Source: Paenibacillus agilis (GTDB taxonomy: Bacteria > Bacillota > Bacilli > Paenibacillales > Paenibacillaceae). From it: a stretch of DNA of 64,000 bases. The position numbers were made by a program, and so were the translations under genes. This document shows positions 18,951-28,714 of the stretch, piece after piece. Numbering within the stretch: the stretch's first letter is position 1; every line of letters starts with the position of its first letter. Under the pieces are notes generated by a model that was given only the letters and a program-made list of their open reading frames with translations, did not search any database and had not been told where the DNA came from. The DNA is taken from assembly GCF_007786455.1 (NCBI RefSeq), contig NZ_VNJK01000001.1, positions 590,673-654,672 on the forward strand, written 5' to 3'.

Positions 18951-18988
18951 AAAGAGAGCCTGATCGTTGATGGAACAGACTCTCTTTT
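18951..18988 (-). terminator. Terminator of the chaperone-like operon
   Basis: Read on the minus strand: AAAAGAGAGTCTG pairs with CAGGCTCTCTTT, then a T-rich stretch, about 75 bases past the end of the last gene. Confidence 0.6.
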
Positions 18989-19064
18989 GGAATGAGTGCT
19001 TTGATTACATATTGATCTATTACATTGTAACGGTTGTTCCATTTGTTATGAGGTGATTGTCATC

Positions 19065-20090
19065 TTAAAGAAACCTTTCCAAACTGATGCCGCCAAGGAT
19101 AATTAGCTCCGTCACAAATACGATGTGCCACCACTTTTTGTAAGGTTTTCCTGGCACACGTCCATAATTAATCTTCCAGCCAGGTTCCCAACATAATTTG
19201 AAGAACACGAGAGCAAGAAGGATAATTGCTATTTGAAGAAACATGTCTCCCTGCAGAAACGGTCTAATAAGAAGAAAAGTAACGTATATGAACTTCTGCC
19301 AGTTGAACATGACATCCTTCATATCGATCATCGCTGCAATTTCTTGCTCATGAACTGCCCTGACTTCCTCGTTATCCGCGTATTCTTTGGCAAGCTGCAT
19401 ATAAGTAATGGCCTCATAGAGACCTTCTCGACTAGCCGCTACATATTGGTCTTCTCTTGGAGAATGATGCAGATAAGAGTAAGCTTTCCTCTGATAGATC
19501 CGTCTCAATGCTTCTCGGACTTCTTCTTTATCATAGCAGACAGTTGGGCTTTCCCACTGTTTGTAATAATCAATTTCCTTAAGTATATCAATTGCTCTAT
19601 CATACTCGGAAGCAGTCAGACCATAAATAAGAGCATCTCCATACGGAGTAGATTCGTCGTTAGGGAATAGCGTTCTAATTTTGTCCATAAGCCGCTGAGA
19701 AGCCTGCAATTTTTCGGCTTCGTTCATGCCTTCATGAAGTAAATACAGCCACAATTGGGCATAGTAAACACCGACCTCATTGGGCTTCAGCTTAACGACT
19801 TCTTCCCAACATTGAATGCTTTCATTATAATGTCCTAGCCGCAAGTAGTTGCGCGAGATTAGCTCCCAAGCTTCCGTTCGATATGGGTCCAAATCAATCA
19901 ATATACGAGTGAGTCTATCGACTTCATCATGCTGTTGATTAGAAAAATGTTGTTCTGCTTGTTCATAGGTTTGACTATAATCCATGTCCGTTGTTGAACG
20001 CGTCTGTTTACTTGTTTGCGGTGTGAAAGAGTCTGAATCTATTCTGCTCATTCGGCTAGATGAGCGTAGGCTTCGCTTTTTGGATTTCAT
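19065..20090 (-). CDS. TPR protein with C-terminal membrane segments (chaperone-like operon, gene 4)
   Basis: 341 residues if it starts at ATG 20090, where GAGG lies 9 bases upstream; the open frame extends to a TTG at 20171, but those extra 27 residues look non-native. The N-terminus is basic and Ser-rich, then TPR-like helices (about 35-230: YEQAEQHFSNQQHDEVDRLT, EAWELISRNYLRLGHYNESI, CWEEVVKLKPNEVGVYYAQL). Two hydrophobic spans near the end (around LQIAIILLALVFFKLCW and HIVFVTELIILGGISL) would anchor it in the membrane. It follows the triple AAA+ gene by 142 bases and is probably its cotranscribed membrane partner. No catalytic motif. Confidence 0.7.
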   Translation of the reverse strand: MKSKKRSLRSSSRMSRIDSDSFTPQTSKQTRSTTDMDYSQTYEQAEQHFSNQQHDEVDRLTRILIDLDPYRTEAWELISRNYLRLGHYNESIQCWEEVVKLKPNEVGVYYAQLWLYLLHEGMNEAEKLQASQRLMDKIRTLFPNDESTPYGDALIYGLTASEYDRAIDILKEIDYYKQWESPTVCYDKEEVREALRRIYQRKAYSYLHHSPREDQYVAASREGLYEAITYMQLAKEYADNEEVRAVHEQEIAAMIDMKDVMFNWQKFIYVTFLLIRPFLQGDMFLQIAIILLALVFFKLCWEPGWKINYGRVPGKPYKKWWHIVFVTELIILGGISLERFL

Positions 20091-20232
20091 TAATTTAGTC
20101 CTCGCAGTACCACTTGATTTGTATTTACATGGGCTCGCTGTGAATGCTTCGTCGTCAGGTTTGCATCCCAATTTGTCATACCCGTCTAATGTTATTAGAG
20201 ATTTTCATACTTTCGAGCTTCTAGTCATTTAT

Positions 20233-23200
20233 CTATAACGGTTCGATATCTACAGCCGTAAGGGTGATAAGTTCTTCCTTAGTTAGTGCAGAATGGTTAA
20301 ACAACCGCATCGATTGTAATCGTACAGCTTTCTCACAAAGATTGCGGACATAACGTCCATTTCCAGAAGTAGGATCGTATTGAATATCCTCGAAAATAAG
20401 AGCCATTTTCTGCTTGGCATTCTCTTGAAGTACATATCCTCGTTCCTTAAACATCGTGTCCGCGATCGTCATGAGCTGCGCAGCGGAATAATCTTCGAAT
20501 TCGATAATATGGGGGAAACGTGAGCGCAAACCAGGGTTTATCGCTAAAAAAGAATCCATTTCTTCGCTATAGCCCGCGAGTATGACGATGAGTCTATCCC
20601 GGTGATCATCCATCATTTTAACTAGTGTATCGATAGCTTCTTTACCGAATCCACTGCCTGAGTCAGCGTCATTCGCCAAGGCGTAAGCTTCATCGATAAA
20701 TAGCACGCCATCCATTGCTTCTTCAATCTTCTCCTGTGTTTTCAAAGCGGTTTGCCCAACATAACCAGCTACTAAGCCAGCACGATCAGTCTCTACCAGC
20801 TTCGATGTACGAAGAATCCCAAGGTCATGCATGATAGCGCCGACTACACGAGCCATCATCGTTTTCCCTGTACCGGGATTGCCTTTGAAGATCATATGTA
20901 AGGTTGCTTGATCATCGCTTTGGAGTCCCATTTCTTTACGCAGTTTGCGTATGCTGAGCTCAGCTTGGATACTGCGCATAAACTGTTTGACCTGATCGAG
21001 TCCGACAATGCGCTGTAACTGCTCGTCCAAGTTAAATGCAAGGCTGTCTTGTTTTTGTTCCGGTTCAATATCTATTTGTTCTATGATGATAAGAGCATCT
21101 TTTTCATAGGTTTCCATACGAGATATGCGATCTGATTGTTTACGAATCGCTTGTTCGACCAGATTGCGGGCGAGTCTGCCATTGCCAGCGTTGGCTCCGC
21201 GGATTCGAGATTCAGAGCGAAGCTGGACCGTGAGCGCCTTCACTGCATCAGGTGTAATCTGAAAGCCTTTCTGATGCACAATGCGAACTGCAATATCGGT
21301 CAGTTCTTCCATAGAATAGTCATCAAAATGAAGATGCAGCGGGAAGCGGGACGATAAGCCAGAATTACTCTTTAAAAAATCCTTCATTTCCAGCGCATAT
21401 CCAGCTAATATGACAACAATATGATGACGATGTTCTTCAATAAGCTTTACTAATGTATCGATCGCTTCCTGACCGAAGCTGCTGCCATCGCTTGCTAACG
21501 CGTATGCTTCATCAATAAACAAAACGCCGCCAAGGGCGGATATAAATACGTCAGTCGTCTTTACTGCCGTCTGCCCAACGTACTCTGCGACGAGCTGGCT
21601 GCGATCCACTTCAACGATCTTGTCAGAGGACAGAACGCCCATCTGTTGGAGCAATTGACTGACAATACGTGCTACCGTTGTTTTCCCTGTTCCCGGATTG
21701 CCCGTAAAGATCATATTTAACGATTGGGAAGTTTGAATAGAATAGCCAGCTTGCTTCCGCTTCTCATCAGCAATTAACTGCTGTTTAAGCTGTCTTACGA
21801 CAGTTTTGACATTTTCCAGTCCAACAACCTCTGACAGCACTTGTTCGATATCGACTTCTTGCTTCGGATTCAATTCGAAGTCTTCAATGATCAATTGTGA
21901 CATTTGCAGAGTACTATGCTGTCTAGCTGTAGTAAGCTCGCGCAGCAGTCGCTGTGACTGGCGTTTGATCGCTTGTTCAATGACATTACGGGCCAGCCTC
22001 CCGTTGCCGGAGTCATTCTTTCCTGGTATTTGCAGGTCGCTGAATCGTTCTGTCAGTGGTGCTCGACAAGCTTCATCAATGCTATAGCCGTGACCTTTAG
22101 CGATGGTACACGCGATTGCATATAGTTCCTGTGGTGTATAGTCAGGAAAATCTACGTTAAGATTAATGCGAGATTGCAAGCCGGGATTGCTCTTCAAAAA
22201 CTGCTCCATTTCGTTCTTGTAGCCGGCAAACAGCACGACTAAATCTTCGCGATAATCTTCCATTCCTTTCACTAATGTGTTTACTGCTTCCATTCCGAAA
22301 GAATCGTTCTTGTCCCGAGCTAATGCGTATGCTTCATCGATAAAAAGAATGCCGCCTTTGGCAGCTTGTATAAGATCATTCGTCTGCTTCGCGGTATGCC
22401 CAAGGTATTGCCCAACGAGATCATTACGGCTGCATTCAATAAGATGGCCGCTGCTTAAAAAGCCAGACGCTTTTAAATATTTGGCGACCAAACGAGCGAC
22501 TGTCGTCTTGCCTGTACCCGGATTTCCAGTGAACACCATATGCAACGTTTGTTTTTTTACAATCATGCCTTGCTCAATACGCAGTTTCTGGATGCGCAGA
22601 TGATCCTCCAGCTCTTGTATAATGGCTTTGACAGAATCTAGCCCTATCATTTTCTGCCATTCGGCCTGTATGTCCTTTAGAGCAGAAGATGTATCCGTGC
22701 TGTCTTTAGCAGCGAGTACAAGAATGAACGTCCCCATTTTTAGTACGAATTGCTCTTTAGAATTAAGATCAAGGATTACTTCTTTCTCTAATTGGCCTTT
22801 AACCATAAGCTCCAAAAATGGTTCATAAATATGCTGCTCAATATACGACTTAATGCCATGCGCTCCTTTTTTCTTGCTGTGTCTAGCCACGATAAGCTCT
22901 GGGATAGCTGAGTCTGAAGGCATTAATACACGTACATGACCTGAATGTTGTGATATATACTTTTTCAAATATTTCTTCGTTATTTTTTCGAGTGATTCGT
23001 CAGGCAGTGGCTTTGTTGTAAGCATATCCTTAATTTTTAGAGCCGCTTCATTAGGAAAATGAGAAAGTACCACAGAAGGCTCCTGCTCTGAGACAAACAC
23101 AAAATACTTCCCGTTAGGATAGAGGTCATCGACCGTATCTACTGTTAAATTCCCGCTGACTTGAAGTAGGGAAGTTGTTTTTTGATCGAATAAATATCGT

Positions 23201-24345
23201 TTAGCCAGCTGAAGACGATGATGAATAACCAGCTGGCTGATGTAATGAACGGCAATAGAGTGACACTTTTCTATATTTTTAAACACGATGATAGATGGTT
23301 GTCCATTTAACGCTGCGTAGAGATCAGATAGAAAAGTAGTATCAATCTTATCTGTTGTAGAGTAAAGGCTAAGATCCATCTCGTGATAGCCTTCTTCTAG
23401 CAAATACCCTTTGCGGACCATTTCGCGGGATAACAGTTGAAGCGAGTAGTGTCTGCCCGTTCCTTCCTGCCCGCCAATGACAACAGCATTTTTAAGCTGC
23501 TTGTCAGATCTGCGCATCATAAACGGCCTCATAAATGCTTGGCACAAATTTTCGATATACGATTTCTGATCATACAGCTTGTGCTGCAATGTTTGCTTTA
23601 TTTCTTCAAAATGAATTTGCAGTGGTGAATTCAAAATAGGTGCCGATTGTTCTGTTCGCTGCGGATTGTTTTTCAGGCGAATCAGCAAATGACGAATTTC
23701 GTTTGTATAGTTGGAATTTGGATATTTCCTCAGCATCCGTGTGCATTTCACCTGACACTCTTCGTACTGCTCTGCTTCATATAAAGCTTTCAATAATTCA
23801 AATTCCAGTTCTTCATGACTAGCTAGCGATAACGCAGTATGTAAGCTTGAAAGGAGCAGATCACTTGCGGCATGAGTCTTCAGCAAGCATTTGCAATACA
23901 ACTGCCATGCCTCTACGTCTCTTGGATGCATTCGGCATACTTGTTGAGCGTAGTTAGCTCCTTTGTTATATTCACCTGTCGCCAAGGAAATTCGGCAAAG
24001 CCCGAGCAAAGCTTCACGGTGCATAGCATGCTGCCTCACTATTGGCTCATATATTTGTGCAGCTTCAGACGTGTTATGAAGTTGCTCGTAGCAGCGGCCA
24101 AGTGTAATTTGATAATCGATGCAGCTTGTGTCCATACGAACTGCTTGCTGCGCAGCTTCAATAGCTTGTAGTCCTGCTTGATTATGTAGAAGCACATTGG
24201 CATATAGGTCGTACATATTTGCGTAGGAGTGATAAGCATCTTTCAGCTCCTCGAAGCGCGACAAAGCCGCACTGTATTGGAACTGCTTAATCAAATTATC
24301 GATTTCATTGCGAAATGATTCAAATGGTACGATGCTGCTGCTCAC
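20233..24345 (-). CDS. TPR protein with three CbxX/SpoVK-type AAA+ modules and one degenerate ATPase module
   Basis: 1370 residues from GTG 24345 (AAAGGATG upstream). Residues about 15-240 are TPR-like repeats. A ClpB-like module follows at about 280-520 whose P-loop reads GGQEGTGRHYS: the catalytic Lys and Ser/Thr are replaced, so it should not hydrolyse ATP. Three intact CbxX/CfxQ modules follow, with Walker A GNPGTGKT at about 602, 878 and 1152 and Walker B LFIDEAYALA at about 667, 940 and 1212, each with the family's NxGNGR sensor/arginine segment (e.g. SGNGRLARN). CbxX proteins are hexameric remodellers (rubisco activase CbbX, SpoVK) and mycobacterial EccA also joins TPR to one such module. 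Its neighbours are an Hsp70, a J-like protein and a TPR membrane protein, so it probably remodels a protein complex with them. Target unknown. Confidence 0.85.
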   Translation of the reverse strand: MSSSIVPFESFRNEIDNLIKQFQYSAALSRFEELKDAYHSYANMYDLYANVLLHNQAGLQAIEAAQQAVRMDTSCIDYQITLGRCYEQLHNTSEAAQIYEPIVRQHAMHREALLGLCRISLATGEYNKGANYAQQVCRMHPRDVEAWQLYCKCLLKTHAASDLLLSSLHTALSLASHEELEFELLKALYEAEQYEECQVKCTRMLRKYPNSNYTNEIRHLLIRLKNNPQRTEQSAPILNSPLQIHFEEIKQTLQHKLYDQKSYIENLCQAFMRPFMMRRSDKQLKNAVVIGGQEGTGRHYSLQLLSREMVRKGYLLEEGYHEMDLSLYSTTDKIDTTFLSDLYAALNGQPSIIVFKNIEKCHSIAVHYISQLVIHHRLQLAKRYLFDQKTTSLLQVSGNLTVDTVDDLYPNGKYFVFVSEQEPSVVLSHFPNEAALKIKDMLTTKPLPDESLEKITKKYLKKYISQHSGHVRVLMPSDSAIPELIVARHSKKKGAHGIKSYIEQHIYEPFLELMVKGQLEKEVILDLNSKEQFVLKMGTFILVLAAKDSTDTSSALKDIQAEWQKMIGLDSVKAIIQELEDHLRIQKLRIEQGMIVKKQTLHMVFTGNPGTGKTTVARLVAKYLKASGFLSSGHLIECSRNDLVGQYLGHTAKQTNDLIQAAKGGILFIDEAYALARDKNDSFGMEAVNTLVKGMEDYREDLVVLFAGYKNEMEQFLKSNPGLQSRINLNVDFPDYTPQELYAIACTIAKGHGYSIDEACRAPLTERFSDLQIPGKNDSGNGRLARNVIEQAIKRQSQRLLRELTTARQHSTLQMSQLIIEDFELNPKQEVDIEQVLSEVVGLENVKTVVRQLKQQLIADEKRKQAGYSIQTSQSLNMIFTGNPGTGKTTVARIVSQLLQQMGVLSSDKIVEVDRSQLVAEYVGQTAVKTTDVFISALGGVLFIDEAYALASDGSSFGQEAIDTLVKLIEEHRHHIVVILAGYALEMKDFLKSNSGLSSRFPLHLHFDDYSMEELTDIAVRIVHQKGFQITPDAVKALTVQLRSESRIRGANAGNGRLARNLVEQAIRKQSDRISRMETYEKDALIIIEQIDIEPEQKQDSLAFNLDEQLQRIVGLDQVKQFMRSIQAELSIRKLRKEMGLQSDDQATLHMIFKGNPGTGKTMMARVVGAIMHDLGILRTSKLVETDRAGLVAGYVGQTALKTQEKIEEAMDGVLFIDEAYALANDADSGSGFGKEAIDTLVKMMDDHRDRLIVILAGYSEEMDSFLAINPGLRSRFPHIIEFEDYSAAQLMTIADTMFKERGYVLQENAKQKMALIFEDIQYDPTSGNGRYVRNLCEKAVRLQSMRLFNHSALTKEELITLTAVDIEPL

Positions 24346-24399
24346 AGTGAAATAACATCCTTTCTAGCCTTCATCATAATAGTCGCAATCCGTTCAGTT

Positions 24400-25668
24400 T
24401 TAGCAAGAGCACCTGCAGTTTCTATGTTTCTTACATGGTTCTTTATAGTGTATTTGGTCGTATTTCCATCTTGGAATGTAGTTCAATATAGCACTCAAGA
24501 TAAGTATGGCAGCACCGAAATAACCAACATTGTTAAAATTCGGTTGTGCAATAATAGAAAAAACAATAAGAAATATGGGAATCTTGATGTTAGACGAGAA
24601 TCGAGAACCGAAAAAGACACGCTGCTTGGATTTTTCTATGTATCGAATGGCTAGATCAATTTTGGAGCGCTGCTCACTATCTACTACGTATTTCAACGCT
24701 TGAATTTGATGATAGAATGCTTGGTCTACGTCTTCTTTTCTAATATAGTAGTCTACGTTTGCTTTTTTGTTATACTTGGCGTATTTTTGCCCTAGTTTAT
24801 AATGAATTAAAGCCATCTCATTTTTGAGATCGATAAAACCAAAGTCACAATCTTCTGCTTGCTCATCCGTCCAATTGCGATATATATCTTCAAGGATAGA
24901 TAGTGCTTCCCCGTACTTATCGTTCCGTCGATGCAAATAGGCTAGATGATAACGATATGAGAAGTCTTCAGGATCTCTTCTTAACGCCTCGGATAGCCAT
25001 TTTTGACCCGAGCGTAAGCATTCTTCGTCATTTAAAATAGGATGCTCATTATAAAGTAACGCCATGTTGTAATAGTACCCTGAAAAATAAGGATTTAATT
25101 CTATCGCTCTCTCCATTTCTAGTATGGCGTTAGCAGTCTGACCAGTTCCATGAAGAGCCCATGCAAGCACAGAGTATATGTTGTCATCACTACTATCAAT
25201 TGCTATTGCTTCGTTTACTTTTTTGATAGCTTCATAATATCGCTCGTTGTCAATATATTCTTCTGCCTGTTCTAGTAGCGCTTCAATTGGTGTAAGTGGT
25301 TCATCTTCCTCGTCTTGCTCATCCGCTTGATATGCCGTACGATAATTCGTTTCTTGCTGTGCAATAGGTGCAGTTCCTTCACTCAGCACTTCATAAGTAA
25401 CGGACGATTCTACGGGCGATTGTCCTGCCACCGTTTGTGGAACTAGCATGGAAGCGTCATACTGTTTTCGCTTGGAAGGATCCAATAGAACGGGCTTCGC
25501 TGCCTCAATCAATTGAATCATTCGTTCCGCTTCTTGTCGTCGTTCCAATGAAGGAGCATTGATGCGTGTTTGCCATTTGCGATGGACATCTTTTAACGAT
25601 CGATCCAGTTCTTGATCGGGAAGAGTAGGGTCCAACTCCAACTCTTTATAAAAATTTGTACTCGACAT
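24400..25668 (-). CDS. J-like/TPR membrane protein (chaperone-like operon, gene 2)
   Basis: 422 residues, ATG 25668 with GAGGT/CGAGGT sites. Residues about 4-72 have the shape of a J-domain (FYKELELDPTLPDQELDRSL ... AAKPVLLDPSKRKQYD) but the HPD loop that stimulates Hsp70 is absent (KWQTRINAPSLERR instead). An acidic linker follows, then TPR repeats (about 125-330: ALLEQAEEYIDNERYYEAIK, ALHGTGQTANAILEMERAI) and two C-terminal membrane segments (FLIVFSIIA, GAAILILSAIL). A Cys/Lys-rich tail ends in CRCSC. It is 16 bases from the Hsp70 gene. Probably a membrane-bound partner that brings Hsp70 to its site, though how it could activate ATP hydrolysis without HPD is unclear. Confidence 0.75.
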   Translation of the reverse strand: MSSTNFYKELELDPTLPDQELDRSLKDVHRKWQTRINAPSLERRQEAERMIQLIEAAKPVLLDPSKRKQYDASMLVPQTVAGQSPVESSVTYEVLSEGTAPIAQQETNYRTAYQADEQDEEDEPLTPIEALLEQAEEYIDNERYYEAIKKVNEAIAIDSSDDNIYSVLAWALHGTGQTANAILEMERAIELNPYFSGYYYNMALLYNEHPILNDEECLRSGQKWLSEALRRDPEDFSYRYHLAYLHRRNDKYGEALSILEDIYRNWTDEQAEDCDFGFIDLKNEMALIHYKLGQKYAKYNKKANVDYYIRKEDVDQAFYHQIQALKYVVDSEQRSKIDLAIRYIEKSKQRVFFGSRFSSNIKIPIFLIVFSIIAQPNFNNVGYFGAAILILSAILNYIPRWKYDQIHYKEPCKKHRNCRCSC

Positions 25669-25684
25669 GTACCTCGACCTCTGC

Positions 25685-27181
25685 TTAGTTTATAGTTAAG
25701 TCCGTAAACCGCTTTGTCTTGTCAACAATGGCAGGTTCAGAGAGATTCGACTTGCGATCAATCATAAATTCTCCCATGTCTTTTCCAGTTCGCTCATCTT
25801 GCGCATTAATATGTACGATTCCATCAGCATCGTAAGATAACGTTACTCGTATCTCATATCCTTTTGGTGGCCTGTCCAGCTGAATGGTAGATTGACCGAT
25901 AACTCTCACATAGTTAGGATCCTCATCTTCACCTTCGGTTACGACGATAGATACATTGTCCTGCCGATCGTCCATCGTAATAAATACATCGCTTTTCTTC
26001 GCTGGAATAGGTGTGTTCCGCGGCAAAATAATAGAGTTTTGTTCACGATGCTGCGGATCTAACGATATAATGCCGAGACTGTGGGAATTAACATCTACGA
26101 CAGCTGGTCTGAGCATCATACGGGATTGTTTTTCGTTCAACAGGTCTGCTTGAATAGCAGCACCTAAGGCAACGACTTCATCTGGATGTAATTCATCAGA
26201 TGGCACAATTCCTGATGCCTCCTGAATCCATTCTCGTATAGCAGGTATACGCGTTGATCCGCCAACGAGCAGTATTTTTTCAAGATCTGCCCATTCCATA
26301 CCAGAATCTTGTAATACATTACGCATCACAATGCTGGTGCGATTCAGAAGCGGTCGAATCATCTCTACAAACATATCCCGAGTCAATGCGACTCTGAGTG
26401 TCTTGCCCTGACTACTTAGCATAAAACTGGACTCTGGATATATGGAGAGCGACTTCTTACATTCTTCCGCCATTTCTCTTAGCTGTTGTAAAGCTATCGG
26501 ATCATCATACAAATCGATTTGATGCGTTTGCAAAAATTGATTATGTACATACTCGATAATTTTATTGTCAAAGTCAAAGCCCCCGAGATTGCGATCACCG
26601 CCAGTAGCCTTAATAATAATTTCCTGATTGGATATGCTCATAATCGTTACATCGAATGTACCGCCGCCAAGATCGAACACCATCACATCTTGATCTTCGG
26701 ATTGCTGAGAGATTCCATAGGCTAGGGCCGCTGCAGTGGGTTCATTCAATATTTTCACGACGTTCAAGCCAGCTATTTTGCCTGCATCTTTCGTTGCTTT
26801 GCGCTGCACATCATCAAAGTATGCGGGTACTGTAATGACAGCATGGTGTATAGGAAATCCCAAATGATCTTCTGCATCTTGCTTAAGGCGTTTAAGTATA
26901 ATGGCGGACAGCTCTTCGGGGCTGTATGTCTCACCAGCTTCATTTAAGAAGGAATAACTCGTATTGCCGATTTGGCGCTTCACAAATTGCACTACATTAA
27001 GTGGATCATTGAGGGCCTCGTCTTTTGCTCTGCTCCCAACAACGGGCACAGATTGTTCAAATAAAATAACGGACGGGGATGTTCGTTCACCTTCGCGGTT
27101 TGGTATAATAGCTGGAATTCCATCTTTATCCACATAAGCGACGGCTGAGAAAGTAGTTCCGAGATCGATGCCGATAATCAT
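25685..27181 (-). CDS. Hsp70-family chaperone lacking the lid (HscC/DnaK-like)
   Basis: 498 residues, ATG 27181 with GGAAGG. Nucleotide-binding domain about 1-365: IDLGTTFSAVAYV (4-16), FVKRQIGN, NEPTAAALAYG, FDLGGGTFDVTIM, LVGGSTRIPAI and HPDEVVALGAA. A short beta substrate-binding domain follows (about 370-490, with NSHSLGI and IPAKKSDVFIT). A full DnaK is about 610 residues with a helical lid; this protein stops after the beta domain, so it likely releases clients quickly. ATP-dependent chaperone, cytoplasmic, first gene of the operon with the J-like, AAA+ and TPR genes. Not the housekeeping dnaK: there is no grpE or dnaJ nearby. Confidence 0.9.
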   Translation of the reverse strand: MIIGIDLGTTFSAVAYVDKDGIPAIIPNREGERTSPSVILFEQSVPVVGSRAKDEALNDPLNVVQFVKRQIGNTSYSFLNEAGETYSPEELSAIILKRLKQDAEDHLGFPIHHAVITVPAYFDDVQRKATKDAGKIAGLNVVKILNEPTAAALAYGISQQSEDQDVMVFDLGGGTFDVTIMSISNQEIIIKATGGDRNLGGFDFDNKIIEYVHNQFLQTHQIDLYDDPIALQQLREMAEECKKSLSIYPESSFMLSSQGKTLRVALTRDMFVEMIRPLLNRTSIVMRNVLQDSGMEWADLEKILLVGGSTRIPAIREWIQEASGIVPSDELHPDEVVALGAAIQADLLNEKQSRMMLRPAVVDVNSHSLGIISLDPQHREQNSIILPRNTPIPAKKSDVFITMDDRQDNVSIVVTEGEDEDPNYVRVIGQSTIQLDRPPKGYEIRVTLSYDADGIVHINAQDERTGKDMGEFMIDRKSNLSEPAIVDKTKRFTDLTIN

Positions 27182-27371
27182 TTTTGTACCTTCCTTTCCA
27201 TATACATATCAATTACATCTATATGAATGGCATGAATTGAAGTAGTTCAATTGTTATATGAAAATAGTATCATTTATTCATTTTTAATTCGACATAATCT
27301 GTCGGTTTCCCTTCGTTTTTCTAGCGTGATAACAGGAGTGGAATCGGTAACTTATACAGGGGGAGATTGTT

Positions 27372-28601
27372 GTGGATGAGGGGATAGGTAGGTGGAGGCA
27401 GTATTCACTGCTTCTTGGGGGAATAGGGGTTTCGTACTTTGGCAACTGGATTTATTTGATTGCTTTGAACATTCTCGTATTGAACATGACGAACTCAGCA
27501 GCTGCTGTAGCGGGCTTATATATGATTGGTCCGATTGCGAAGTTGTTTACAAATTTATGGGCAGGCTCAGTCATTGATCGTATGAATAAGCGAAGGATTA
27601 TGATTGCAGCGGACGTGATTCGAGGATTGCTTATCTTCCTCATTCCACTGATGACATCGATATGGGCAGTATACGCGATTGTATTTGTATGCAGTATTGC
27701 TTCCGCCTTTTTTGGACCGAGCTCAACTTTTTATATTACGAAGATTGTTGTGCCAGAAGAACGCAAACGATTCAATTCTATTATGAGCATGATGAACTCT
27801 GGCTCCTTCTTGCTTGGGCCTGCAATTGCTGGTGTGCTTATTATTTTTATTGGCACAGGTTGGTGCGTCATCATCAATGCGGTAAGCTTTCTCATCTGTG
27901 CATTCCTTATTGGCATGCTGCCTGATGTTAGTGATGAGAACGTAGAGAAGCGGGAGCCGATTCGCCTGAAAATGATCATAGAGGATTGGAAGCTTGTGCA
28001 TCAATTTATGCTGCGTTCGCGCTACTTCTTAAAAATATATTTGCTCTACCAAATTGCAATTATGATCTTTTTCGCGCTCGATTCGCAAGAAGTCACGTTC
28101 ATTAAGCAGAACTTGCACCTGAACGATCAACTGTATGGTGTCATTGTCAGTGTGGCTGGCATAGGCGCTCTTCTAGGTGCATCAGCTTCGGCCATAGTGG
28201 TGAAGCGATTCTCGCTTCAAACATACATAGCAGTGGGGATGCTGTTCTCGACGATTGGCTATGCGATGTTCTATAGTGCATCAGGATTTTGGTTTGCGAC
28301 GATAAGTTTTATTCTGCTGGGGTTCTTTATGTCTTTCTCCAATACCGGTTACGCAACCTTTTATCAGAACAATGTTCCCACTTCCATTATGGGGCGCTTC
28401 GGCAGTATTGAGGGGATGTTCCAAAGTGTCGTGCAAATTATGGCTACGTTTGCATTGGGGACATTAGCGGAATGGTTTGATTTGCAGCTCGTTACAATTA
28501 TTTTCTCGGTGGTGTCGATTGTTATTGCAATCGTGTTGAGTTTCCACATCTTTGATAAATCAAAACGGGCTTATTATGAAGAGGGGCAAATGTCACTCTA
28601 G
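27372..28601 (+). CDS. MFS transporter (DHA3-like)
   Basis: 409 residues, GTG start 27372 with GGGGGAG upstream, divergent from the Hsp70 gene. About 12 membrane segments; the motif LWAGSVIDRMNKRRIMIAAD is motif A of the family, and the N-terminus YFGNWIYLIALNILVL is typical of macrolide/multidrug efflux MFS. No linked regulator or biosynthetic gene. Monocistronic, ending in its own terminator. Confidence 0.8.
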   Translation: MDEGIGRWRQYSLLLGGIGVSYFGNWIYLIALNILVLNMTNSAAAVAGLYMIGPIAKLFTNLWAGSVIDRMNKRRIMIAADVIRGLLIFLIPLMTSIWAVYAIVFVCSIASAFFGPSSTFYITKIVVPEERKRFNSIMSMMNSGSFLLGPAIAGVLIIFIGTGWCVIINAVSFLICAFLIGMLPDVSDENVEKREPIRLKMIIEDWKLVHQFMLRSRYFLKIYLLYQIAIMIFFALDSQEVTFIKQNLHLNDQLYGVIVSVAGIGALLGASASAIVVKRFSLQTYIAVGMLFSTIGYAMFYSASGFWFATISFILLGFFMSFSNTGYATFYQNNVPTSIMGRFGSIEGMFQSVVQIMATFALGTLAEWFDLQLVTIIFSVVSIVIAIVLSFHIFDKSKRAYYEEGQMSL

Positions 28602-28637
28602 AAGAGGTCAGAGTTAAAAAGAGAAGATGATGCGCCG

Positions 28638-28684
28638 AAAGCTATCCACAGCGGTATGAAGTACCGGACTGTGGATAGCTTTCG
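28638..28684. terminator. Bidirectional terminator between MFS and vanZ genes
   Basis: Perfect 14-bp stem AAAGCTATCCACAG / CTGTGGATAGCTTT with a 17-base loop. It lies between two convergent genes. Confidence 0.85.
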
Positions 28685-28714
28685 TTGTCGTACAAAGGGT
28701 TCTACATGTACGAA

